Shown here: one piece after another, positions 53,755-61,308 of the stretch
Position numbering within the stretch: the first letter of the stretch is position 1
How the letters are laid out: the number at the start of each line of letters is the position of its first letter
Assembly: GCA_030442035.1 (NCBI GenBank)
Contig: JAUJEA010000008.1
Location: 248,001 to 312,000, forward strand
Source: Splendidivirga corallicola
GTDB taxonomy: Bacteria; Bacteroidota; Bacteroidia; Cytophagales; Cyclobacteriaceae
DNA: 64,000 nt
Direction of reading: 5' to 3'
Position numbers and translations under genes: made by a program
Notes under the pieces: generated by a model
Seen by the model: the letters and a program-made list of their open reading frames with translations, nothing else
Told to the model about the DNA's origin: nothing
The model's database searches: none

Positions 53755-55620
53755 TCAATAATTTCCCAGTTCTGTAAGTTGCAGCGTATATAGTTTCGCC
53801 ACCGTTTTGGCCGTTTTGATTATCCTCTCCGCTACCTCCTCAGTCAGTAGTTCCGAATTAACAGCATTTTCAAAGCGCTCAAAATGATTTTCATTTGAAT
53901 CACTGGACTCATGATAAATCAGGAACGAAACTTGATTGCTTTTTAGTTTTAGTTGTTCTTTGATAGCCCTTCCCCATTTTCCTGCCAATCTATTGCCCAA
54001 GCCCTCTATGATAAACATTCCCCCAAGCAAATCAAAAGGATCCGGCTGACTGGCTCTATGAAACATATAAGCACTCAAGGCTTCACTTCCAATATTTTTC
54101 TCGCCATGCTTAAGCTCTTCCATTGTCCCTCCAAGGTTAATGTAATTCTTTTCAAGGATCTGATAATCTCTATGCTCATCACTGGAGTGAGCGATAAATG
54201 CTGAACGTACATCAAAATATTTCATGCTCACATTGGATGCTGCTCTTGCAATCCACTGGGAACCATCTATAACTTGCTGCCTTAGATTCAAAAGCAACAA
54301 TCTGTAATCCTCCAGTGACAATATTCCCCTGTTTATTCTATCAACAATAGGCACTTTATTCAGTCCCGTTTCAAAGTCAAACCACACTTTGGTCAATTCT
54401 CTTACCAAACGCTCCTGAACTTCTCCACCCATCACTTGAATTTCGGGAGCTTGGATGGGTGTAAAATATGTAGGTCTTTCATCATTTTTTTTATGCACCT
54501 CCAACATCATAAATGAAGTCAGGAAACGCCCGCTTTCCGGTACCATGCACAATATTTGTTCACCGTTCTGAAGTTCCTTTTCATTCAACAGCTCGTCCAG
54601 CATTATGTATATAGATGCGGAGCCTGTATTACCCTTTGTATAGAGATTGGTAAACCATTTATCTTCCGGAATACTGGTCCCGCCTTTTTTTAATAAATCA
54701 AGAATAGGTTTTTTAAAATAGTGAGAAGAGTAATGACATAAAAAATGATCAATATTTTTAGGGTCTATCCTACCTTCATCTATTAACTCAAAAAAACGTT
54801 TTACTCCCAGCTTGACGATGTTATCCACTATTTTAATGTCTTGCTTGAGATTGATAACGCCCTCTTCATCCGCTGCTGAAAAACTAGGGTAATCCAACCA
54901 AAAGTTAGAGAAATGCTGTTTGTTTTTATTCAATCCGGCATACATGCAGACGTCGAATAGATGTGCATAGGATTGAATGTCTATCCATTTTATTTTCAGG
55001 CTGGTATTAGCATATGGTTCGGGCTGTACCAATAATGCTCCTCCCCCATCTGAAAGCATCCATCTCAAGAAGTCCACTTCCAAGGGAATGGAGCCGTTGG
55101 ATCCCGCCACTTTTTGATTTTCAAAACGTTGTTTTTTAAACATGCGGCTGGCAAATTCGCCGGCACAGGAAACGGCATTCTGATGTTGTTTTGTTGCAAT
55201 GTTCAACCAAGCACTTTTCAATGCCATCATACCACTTCCACAAACACCATGCAGTGTAGCTATTTCGCACTGTTTTAAATCTGAAGCTGCATGTACCATA
55301 CTCGCAAAACCCGGGACTGGTAAATCTCCTTGTGTAGTCGCCGCTGCCAGAAAACCAATCTTGTCTTTACTCACACCAGACCTTTTCAGGCAATCATCAA
55401 TGGCAAACGCTACCATTTCACTCAGTGAATATTGTGCCTCCTGCTGCTTGTTGATGGCATAATAACGACTGTTAATACCGTTTTGTCTCAATATTCTTTC
55501 CTTTGTTCTTGATGGTTCATTGTGAATGAGTCCGAGGTACTCTTCTATTTCATCGTTCGTAACGGGTTTACCGGGCAAAAACTTCCCTGCTGCTGTAATA
55601 AAGGCACTACTATTTACCAT
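53755..55620 (-). CDS. FabH-like ketosynthase fused to a heme-oxygenase-like oxidase domain
   Basis: 621 residues. Residues 1-380 form a FabH/KAS III-type ketosynthase with catalytic C127 (L-H-G-V-C-G-S-G), H296 (F-L-C-H-Y) and N331 (K-G-N-T-G). Residues 395-621 form an all-helical domain resembling heme-oxygenase-like diiron oxidases and iron-containing redox enzymes; E539 (I-I-E-G-L) and H570-x3-D574 (Y-H-E-S-S-D) fit their metal ligands. The last canonical His is replaced: E577 stands there, with H579 two residues on. The first Glu ligand is not clear either. The protein probably condenses an acyl chain and then oxidises it. Its start overlaps the hydroxylase gene by 11 bases. Confidence 0.9.
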   Translation of the reverse strand: MVNSSAFITAAGKFLPGKPVTNDEIEEYLGLIHNEPSRTKERILRQNGINSRYYAINKQQEAQYSLSEMVAFAIDDCLKRSGVSKDKIGFLAAATTQGDLPVPGFASMVHAASDLKQCEIATLHGVCGSGMMALKSAWLNIATKQHQNAVSCAGEFASRMFKKQRFENQKVAGSNGSIPLEVDFLRWMLSDGGGALLVQPEPYANTSLKIKWIDIQSYAHLFDVCMYAGLNKNKQHFSNFWLDYPSFSAADEEGVINLKQDIKIVDNIVKLGVKRFFELIDEGRIDPKNIDHFLCHYSSHYFKKPILDLLKKGGTSIPEDKWFTNLYTKGNTGSASIYIMLDELLNEKELQNGEQILCMVPESGRFLTSFMMLEVHKKNDERPTYFTPIQAPEIQVMGGEVQERLVRELTKVWFDFETGLNKVPIVDRINRGILSLEDYRLLLLNLRQQVIDGSQWIARAASNVSMKYFDVRSAFIAHSSDEHRDYQILEKNYINLGGTMEELKHGEKNIGSEALSAYMFHRASQPDPFDLLGGMFIIEGLGNRLAGKWGRAIKEQLKLKSNQVSFLIYHESSDSNENHFERFENAVNSELLTEEVAERIIKTAKTVAKLYTLQLTELGNY

Positions 55621-56329
55621 TCTTCAAATTTGTTTTAAACAATTGATCAATATAGACCAGAAAAAATCCATAATTCCCTTTCACATACTTGTGATGCATG
55701 CTATGACGATAACTAAACCTGAGCCAATGATTATAGGGTTTGTCAGGAGCTATATCGTGATGCCAATGTCCTAAGGTATTGAGTATAATACTCATTATTG
55801 GTAAAGACAATAATGCGAGGAATTGAAAGTGAAAGAGTAAAACCGGAACATAAATAACACTTCCCAGCAATGCCGCTTCTAGCCAATGAAAACTATAAGT
55901 TGAAAATACGGTCGGTTCATTGGACTTATGATGCCGGAAATGAACTTTATTGAATAACCACTTCGTATGCAATAATCTATGTGTTACATAAAAGTGAATC
56001 TCATTCCACAAGAATAATAGTATCATCTCCGGAACGAGTGTATAGAGATTAATATCAAGGTTTATGTTAATAAGGCCATTGGTAAATGCTATTTGAATCG
56101 GTATAGCCTCCAGGCTAAAAACACCTATGGATATTAGTGATAACCTTATTTCGGTTTTTATTTGCTTGTGATAATCCTTGTAATTCGATATGGAGGGCAG
56201 CCGGAAAAACCTCTGTAGAATGAGAGCTGCCATGGAACTTGTGAAATACAATAACAGGAAAAACAGAAAAGCCACAAGGCTTGTTTTCCACCAATGACTA
56301 AAAATGATATTACTGATCTCATGGACCAT
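55610..56329 (-). CDS. Membrane fatty-acid hydroxylase / sterol desaturase family enzyme
   Basis: 239 residues from the ATG at 56329; the longest frame starts at 56419 but adds a non-conserved extension. Several membrane helices flank the diiron histidine boxes: H112-x4-H117 and H121 (H-F-Y-V-T-H-R-L-L-H), H130-x2-H133-H134 (V-H-F-R-H-H-K), then H-W-H-H and H-S-M-H-H-K-Y near the end. These define the fatty acid hydroxylase superfamily, which uses O2 to hydroxylate or desaturate lipids or sterols. It is the first gene of a three-gene operon with the ketosynthase fusion and overlaps it. That context points to modification of the product of the ketosynthase. Confidence 0.9.
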   Translation of the reverse strand: MVHEISNIIFSHWWKTSLVAFLFFLLLYFTSSMAALILQRFFRLPSISNYKDYHKQIKTEIRLSLISIGVFSLEAIPIQIAFTNGLININLDINLYTLVPEMILLFLWNEIHFYVTHRLLHTKWLFNKVHFRHHKSNEPTVFSTYSFHWLEAALLGSVIYVPVLLFHFQFLALLSLPIMSIILNTLGHWHHDIAPDKPYNHWLRFSYRHSMHHKYVKGNYGFFLVYIDQLFKTNLKNGK

Positions 56330-56688
56330 AATCGAAACACTTGTAATAATGGATTTTCCCTTCCCTGACTGGCACCAACAAAGATGCCTTAGATAAACCC
56401 GGCCAGTCACCGCTTTCAATGGTCATATGAAGTAGACGCCCCTAAATGTAACACCGTTGCTTTTACAATACTGAGTAGATAATAAATCATTTTCTTTCTA
56501 CTTGAACCAATGAAATTTCAATTCCGGAAATTCGTTTTAAAGTATAAAGGTTTACGTTGAATCCAAAAAAATTGTAATTTCAATGGAGTCAACCCTCTGT
56601 TGGATAGGCCTTATAGAATAAAAAGTTCATTTGTAAAACAGCGCTATCCACACCAGATTCGTCACTGTGAAAAACAACAACAAACAAA
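56330..56688. promoter_or_regulatory. Divergent intergenic region upstream of the hydroxylase operon
   Basis: 359 bases between the divergent hydroxylase and lipoprotein genes. AT-rich, with no clear promoter or palindrome seen. Both promoters should lie here. Confidence 0.35.
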
Positions 56689-57606
56689 ATGAAGAATTTA
56701 AAACTTTCAATCCTATTGGTCAGCATACTGTCGTTTACATCCTGTGACAGAACAGTGGAATTCATACCAGAGCAATCCGATATAGTAGAAACTCCCGAAG
56801 GAATCATTGAGGATGTAATCTCGGTGCAAAACTTTACAGTAGACCCTGAGATCGGAGATACCCTCATCAGTGAAGAAGGCGCTACACTAATTTTACCTCC
56901 GTTCCTATGTGAATATGGCAATAGTGGAGGTCCCTGTATAGGTGAAATTGAAGTTACTTTTGTTGAGGCTTATAACAAAAAGGACATGTTGCTGTCCGGA
57001 AAACCCACTATGGCCGATGAACAAATGCTTGAATCAGGCGGGGAATTTTATATCAATATTACACAGGGAGGGGAACAAGTATATATCATAGAAGGTCAGC
57101 AATATGAAATAAAGGTGCCCGTTGCTAACACAAGATCGGATAGTACCAGAATGAAAGTGTACCTTGGACTTGAAGGCACAGCTGGGAACTTTACCTGGGA
57201 ACTCAATGAAAATCTGAATGCTCCTATTGACAATGGTAATTACAATATTGTCTATGATGAACTGGACACCTGGATAAATCTTGATTATCCAACCGATTTG
57301 GATCCATTGACTACTATTTCCACCGAGCTTGATCCGGAAGAACTCATAACCGATAGTACAAGGGTTTTTGTGGCTTTTAAAAATGTGAATTCTGTTGTTG
57401 AAATGTCAAGGGAGGACAATCTGTTTATAGCAAAAAACATCCCGGCCGGACAGGAAATATATTTAGTTGCCATTACAAAGGGAGACACTGAAAATATATA
57501 TTTAGGTTTGAACAGTGTAATTTCTGAGCCAGATTTGGCCTGGAAATTAAATCTGAATCAAGTTTCTTTGGAAGAACTAAATACTCAATTGGATGCAATC
57601 AAATAA
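56689..57606 (+). CDS. Lipoprotein of unknown function
   Basis: 305 residues with lipobox S-F-T-S-C, so Cys19 is lipidated. The mature part is acidic and beta-rich, with short repeated strand motifs (V-Q-N-F-T-V-D-P; G-G-E-F-Y-I-N-I-T-Q-G-G-E-Q). No catalytic motif is visible. Its end overlaps the next gene by 14 bases, so lipoprotein and barrel protein are translated together and may form a surface pair. Confidence 0.82.
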   Translation: MKNLKLSILLVSILSFTSCDRTVEFIPEQSDIVETPEGIIEDVISVQNFTVDPEIGDTLISEEGATLILPPFLCEYGNSGGPCIGEIEVTFVEAYNKKDMLLSGKPTMADEQMLESGGEFYINITQGGEQVYIIEGQQYEIKVPVANTRSDSTRMKVYLGLEGTAGNFTWELNENLNAPIDNGNYNIVYDELDTWINLDYPTDLDPLTTISTELDPEELITDSTRVFVAFKNVNSVVEMSREDNLFIAKNIPAGQEIYLVAITKGDTENIYLGLNSVISEPDLAWKLNLNQVSLEELNTQLDAIK

Positions 57607-58393
57607 AATATCGTTGTTAGTAGGGTTGGTTCTGTGTCTGTCGGTAAACGATATAAGAGCTCAGAGTGGAATGCATTATAATAATCTGACCCGCTCTGAT
57701 AAATTCAAATTCAAGGATATATTTGTTTCATATAGCCATCCCAGGCTGAGTAGAACATCCATTAGCGCTGGCCTGGGGCTATCTGCCTACACAGGAGATC
57801 TTAGCTCCGCCAGTAATCTTTCCTTACAGCGTTATTTACTCAATCCTAATTTCGGACTGGGCCTCAATCACAGGTTCACCAATTATATGAGCTTAAAATT
57901 TGAGGTTAACTACTTCACGCTTTATTCCGAAACCAGTCCAGGCGTTTGGGAGGATCAGGGTTTTGTTAGTAAAAATATAGAATACTTTGTTGGTTTGGAG
58001 ATTGATCTAAAACCTAAAACTGATTTTGAGTTAGGGCATAAAGTCTGGAATCAATATATATTTTTTGGTATTGGCAGATTTCATTTCGACCCAAGGGATC
58101 CGGATACTAAAGTCCCTCTTGATAAAGTTGCTACACAGCAAAATGGAGAGCAATCAAAAAGTGCAATGGTATTTCCGGTAGGGTTTGGCGTTTCAAAATA
58201 TTTAAATGATTATTTAAGCGCCGGTTTTGAAGCTGCTTTCAGGTTTACAACAACGGATTTCGTAGATGATGCGAGCTTACCTAATGATCCAAACCCAAGG
58301 AATGATGCCTATATACTCTATAGTCTAAGATTGAACTTTCAACTTGACAGATGGTTCAGATATGGCAATTATCTTAAACGCAAAAGAGGATAA
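57593..58393 (+). CDS. Outer-membrane beta-barrel protein
   Basis: 266 residues with a signal peptide ending near IRAQ. The mature protein is a series of amphipathic strands, starting with S-A-G-L-G-L-S-A-Y-T-G-D and continuing through G-L-N-H-R-F and G-F-E-A-A-F-R-F, typical of a small 8- to 12-strand barrel. Its tail Y-G-N-Y-L-K-R-K-R-G is basic. It overlaps the lipoprotein gene by 14 bases. Confidence 0.85.
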   Translation: MQSNKISLLVGLVLCLSVNDIRAQSGMHYNNLTRSDKFKFKDIFVSYSHPRLSRTSISAGLGLSAYTGDLSSASNLSLQRYLLNPNFGLGLNHRFTNYMSLKFEVNYFTLYSETSPGVWEDQGFVSKNIEYFVGLEIDLKPKTDFELGHKVWNQYIFFGIGRFHFDPRDPDTKVPLDKVATQQNGEQSKSAMVFPVGFGVSKYLNDYLSAGFEAAFRFTTTDFVDDASLPNDPNPRNDAYILYSLRLNFQLDRWFRYGNYLKRKRG

Positions 58394-58616
58394 GCAACAG
58401 ATTATCTTGTTATTTTCATAAAACCTTCTTCAACCAAAGGTAAGTCTATAATGCTTTTGTAAGAAATTAGGATGCCTGGTGTCAAAGTGGATTCTTTCTT
58501 TCTTAGTGGTATACAATGTTACGCCTTCTCATTTCCCTATTCCCTGAAGAGTCAGATAAATCACAAATATTTATTTATCTTCACATTGAGCATTTGTGTG
58601 AATTGAGCGAGTAATT
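58394..58616. other. Gap before the small ORF
   Basis: 223 bases with no recognised gene, repeat or terminator. Probably holds the promoter of the small ORF and lipoprotein unit. Confidence 0.35.
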
Positions 58617-58748
58617 ATGAAAGTATATACTTTTTTTGTGCCTATTGATAATAAGTGTGCGTCACATGAGTTATTAATTAGAACATCCTCAGACGAACCT
58701 CTCACCTATGATAAAACGTTTACAGTAGGGATTACAGACATTGCATGA
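58617..58748 (+). CDS. Candidate 43-residue small protein overlapping a lipoprotein start
   Basis: An ATG at 58617 opens 43 codons ending in TGA at 58746-58748, which overlaps the ATG of the following lipoprotein gene (58745) as ATGA, the form used for translational coupling. The product is hydrophilic and lacks a signal peptide or membrane helix; it opens V-Y-T-F-F-V-P-I-D and ends G-I-T-D-I-A. No family was recognised. The coupling is the main reason to call it. It could instead be a non-coding leader with a chance frame. Confidence 0.5.
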   Translation: MKVYTFFVPIDNKCASHELLIRTSSDEPLTYDKTFTVGITDIA

Positions 58749-59404
58749 AAAGTTTCTCCCACTATACTATCATTGTAGGTTTATTATGCCTGGCATCTTG
58801 CGCCCCGCAAAGGATATGTCCTGCATACCAAAGTTTTTATATCCTGGACGAAAAGGAAGAATCAAAGCATTTTTCTTTATTCAATCAAGATTCCCTTCCC
58901 AGGGATCACCTGGCAGTTAATAAAGGGAAATTTGGCATTATGAAGGAAGACCCATACCTCAAAAAGCTCAACAAGTGGCGTACGGTACAAATGGAAGTGA
59001 TCATGCCTACCTTGGACAAAGAGCTCGATTCTGTTCTGATTGCACAGGAAATCTATGATAGGGCTGACACTACCCTAACGCTGGAAAAGAAGGAAACACC
59101 CCAAACAATAAGACGGCGGGATAGGTACAATGAGGATCAAAGACAATACATGATGCTCTTTGGCGATAAGCTTTTCAAACCCCAAGAACAACAGGAAACA
59201 CTGGACCCTAATAAAGAAGAAGATTCTGAAGATCAACTAGATGGCGAAGAAAAACCCAAAAAGAAGGGCTTTTTCAATTTTTTGAAAAAGGATAAGAAAA
59301 AGAAAAAGAAACGCAAAAAGGACAAAGAAGAAGAATTGGATATACAAGAGGAATTTGAAGATAATACGGAAACAATTTCAGATACCTCAATGAATATTCC
59401 TTAA
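58745..59404 (+). CDS. Lipoprotein with lysine-rich tail
   Basis: 219 residues with lipobox L-A-S-C, so Cys19 would be lipidated. Near the N-terminus is C-A-P-Q-R-I-C-P-A-Y-Q-S-F-Y-I-L-D, followed by helical and charged segments. Residues about 170-200 contain a dense run of lysines and arginines (K-K-D-K-K-K-K-K-K-R-K-K-D), preceded and followed by strongly acidic stretches. Such a charge pattern suggests binding to nucleic acid, peptidoglycan or another charged polymer, or a flexible spacer. No enzymatic motif was seen. Confidence 0.8.
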   Translation: MKSFSHYTIIVGLLCLASCAPQRICPAYQSFYILDEKEESKHFSLFNQDSLPRDHLAVNKGKFGIMKEDPYLKKLNKWRTVQMEVIMPTLDKELDSVLIAQEIYDRADTTLTLEKKETPQTIRRRDRYNEDQRQYMMLFGDKLFKPQEQQETLDPNKEEDSEDQLDGEEKPKKKGFFNFLKKDKKKKKKRKKDKEEELDIQEEFEDNTETISDTSMNIP

Positions 59405-59527
59405 ACTTAGTATATAGATTTTTAGTTATTTTGAAACTGGCGTAATTTTTTACCCGATTATCACGCATATTCACTAATACATCTCACGTTATTATCGTCC
59501 CATAAAGACATCTCAAAGAAAGTGTAT

Positions 59528-60235
59528 TTAGATTTTTCTTTTATTTTCAACCGTTATTTCCGATCCCTCTGCCAACATAACCGAATCCACCGCAATGCTG
59601 CCGAGTTCTTTGAACCTGCTGCCATATACATTCCCAAAATCCACATCTACATTGTATTCCAGCACTTCGTATATCTGCCATTTAGGGTGTGTCACTTCAT
59701 ATTCGTAAGAAGTAAAATTGTTTATTTTGGTATAACCCCAATAGTGTTCCGTTATAAATTCTGATTTACTACTCTCGGGAAGCTCTTTTGCTTGGCTATC
59801 TGCCTGAATACTTAGACTGTTCCATCTTCCATAACATTTCCATTGGTAAATAACCTGTTGCATGTTTTCCAGGTTATTCCAGCTATGTTTCATGCTCATG
59901 GTTTTGTAATGTTCTTTATAAATCGCATTGGCCACCAAAGTCAAAGCAGGCTTTGGTACGATTTCTTTAACAAATACCACTCCTCTTCTCCATGTTTCCA
60001 AATGTTTGTAACGTACATAGAACCGTAGATTTACCTCTTCAAAATCTCTATGAAATGGGATCGGAAGCCCCATTAATTTTGTATTCTTAAACATAAATCC
60101 CACAAGGCTCATATAACACGCATCATCCCATAGATCCAATTCAGTTTTGTATGGAATGTAAGGTGATAGAATATCAGGATCAACTTTATAATTGGCTATC
60201 GCCAGTTTTCTCCATTCAGCAGTTAAAAAGCTCAT
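59528..60235 (-). CDS. DUF2071 (YqjF-type) protein
   Basis: About 235 residues from the ATG at 60235; a TTG at 60259 would add eight. The DUF2071 pattern is visible: L-T-A-E-W-R-K-L-A-I-A-N-Y, A-C-Y-M-S-L-V-G-F-M-F near residue 45, F-H-R-D-F-E-E-V-N-L-R-F-Y-V-R and R-R-G-V-V-F-V-K-E-I-V-P. These cytoplasmic proteins have an acetoacetate-decarboxylase-like beta fold and no known substrate. It is a single-gene unit between unrelated genes. Confidence 0.85.
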   Translation of the reverse strand: MSFLTAEWRKLAIANYKVDPDILSPYIPYKTELDLWDDACYMSLVGFMFKNTKLMGLPIPFHRDFEEVNLRFYVRYKHLETWRRGVVFVKEIVPKPALTLVANAIYKEHYKTMSMKHSWNNLENMQQVIYQWKCYGRWNSLSIQADSQAKELPESSKSEFITEHYWGYTKINNFTSYEYEVTHPKWQIYEVLEYNVDVDFGNVYGSRFKELGSIAVDSVMLAEGSEITVENKRKI

Positions 60236-60372
60236 CTCTACATTGGTTATAACTATCAAATTCGTATATAGCTAAAATATGGATTTATTTTAATACTGTT
60301 CAGAGTCCATTGGGATCAATTGAATTTTAAGGTATGTTCAGGGATTTAAGTGTCTTCGATTAAGATGATAAC

Positions 60373-60399
60373 AAAAAGGCAGATCATTTTGATCTGCCT
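60373..60399 (-). terminator. Terminator of the DUF4249/TonB receptor operon
   Basis: A perfect 10-bp stem AGGCAGATCA (60377-60386) / TGATCTGCCT (60390-60399) with a 3-base loop. On the minus strand it is followed by five T residues (complement of 60373-60377). It lies 44 bases past the stop of the DUF4249 gene. Confidence 0.85.
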
Positions 60400-60442
60400 C
60401 CAGGGCTCACTAATCCCTGGCTGTGAAAAAAGGATATGCCTA

Positions 60443-61252
60443 CTAGTTTTCAATTACTACTTCAACCTTAGAAACCGCTGATGCTCTGAATAAGCCAAGT
60501 GCTCCATTGGTAATATTGGAAATCGGATTCACCGGAGAGGGACTGAATAAACCGCCATCGCTTTCTGCTAATTCCGACAATGCCATATAATAATTGTAAG
60601 CCTCTTCACTTAATGAGTGCATTTCGATCGCAACTTTGTCATCGAGTTCAAAAGCATATTCCAGCTCAAAGGATATATGATCGGCAAGAAATTCATCACT
60701 AGTGATAATGAAATTATCAACTCCCGAATACAACGAATCATTTTCAGTAACCAACCAACGATAATAGCTTATTTCACCGGGAGAAGTTAATGGCATGCCA
60801 ATAGTAACATAGTAACCCTCATCCAATTCAGTAGTTTCTTTACGAAAGTTCACTTCTGTTTCATCGATCTCACTTACCGGAAGTAATGTAGCTTCCGAAG
60901 CATATGTTTTACCATTGTATTCTATGTTCAGGGAGTATGTCCTTCCAATTGCACCTTGTATATCATCAATTTCATAAACACCCTTTCCAATATGCTCAAG
61001 CACCTCTTGGTTATCCAGATCATCTACAATGGTAACCACGGCATCTGTTACCGGTGAAGGTTCGTCATTGGTTTTAAAACTCTTTGTTTGTTGTAGGAAA
61101 ACATAGTAGGGCCCGGGTCCGTTAGTTATCGTTCCATCCACAACCAGCCTCGTCTCGCTTTCACCATGTTTTAAATCAATCAACTCTTCGCAGGCCATTA
61201 GACTGCAGAATAATGCTATGATTGTTGTATACATTTTAAGTTTTATTCTCAT
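60443..61252 (-). CDS. DUF4249 lipoprotein
   Basis: About 269 residues from the ATG at 61252; upstream in-frame ATG 61264 and TTG 61273 are possible. The signal ends in S-L-M-A-C-E-E, so Cys17 is lipidated. Motifs of DUF4249 are present: E-S-E-T-R-L-V-V-D-G-T-I-T-N and V-T-D-A-V-V-T-I-V-D near the N-terminus, and Y-N-Y-Y-M-A-L-S-E-L near the C-terminus. In Bacteroidota this family pairs with a TonB receptor and may act as its surface lid or substrate binder, as SusD does for SusC. The TonB gene is directly upstream. Confidence 0.9.
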   Translation of the reverse strand: MRIKLKMYTTIIALFCSLMACEELIDLKHGESETRLVVDGTITNGPGPYYVFLQQTKSFKTNDEPSPVTDAVVTIVDDLDNQEVLEHIGKGVYEIDDIQGAIGRTYSLNIEYNGKTYASEATLLPVSEIDETEVNFRKETTELDEGYYVTIGMPLTSPGEISYYRWLVTENDSLYSGVDNFIITSDEFLADHISFELEYAFELDDKVAIEMHSLSEEAYNYYMALSELAESDGGLFSPSPVNPISNITNGALGLFRASAVSKVEVVIEN

Positions 61253-61308
61253 TTTTCTAAACATTAAAATCAAAAATTGAAAGTGTATAATATAGACTAA
61301 GGCTACGA

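Noticed and set aside
52831-56329. Reading the ketosynthase operon as a standard fatty acid synthesis cluster
   Set aside because: No acyl carrier protein, reductase or dehydratase is present, and the oxidase-like domain and hydroxylase do not belong to such clusters.
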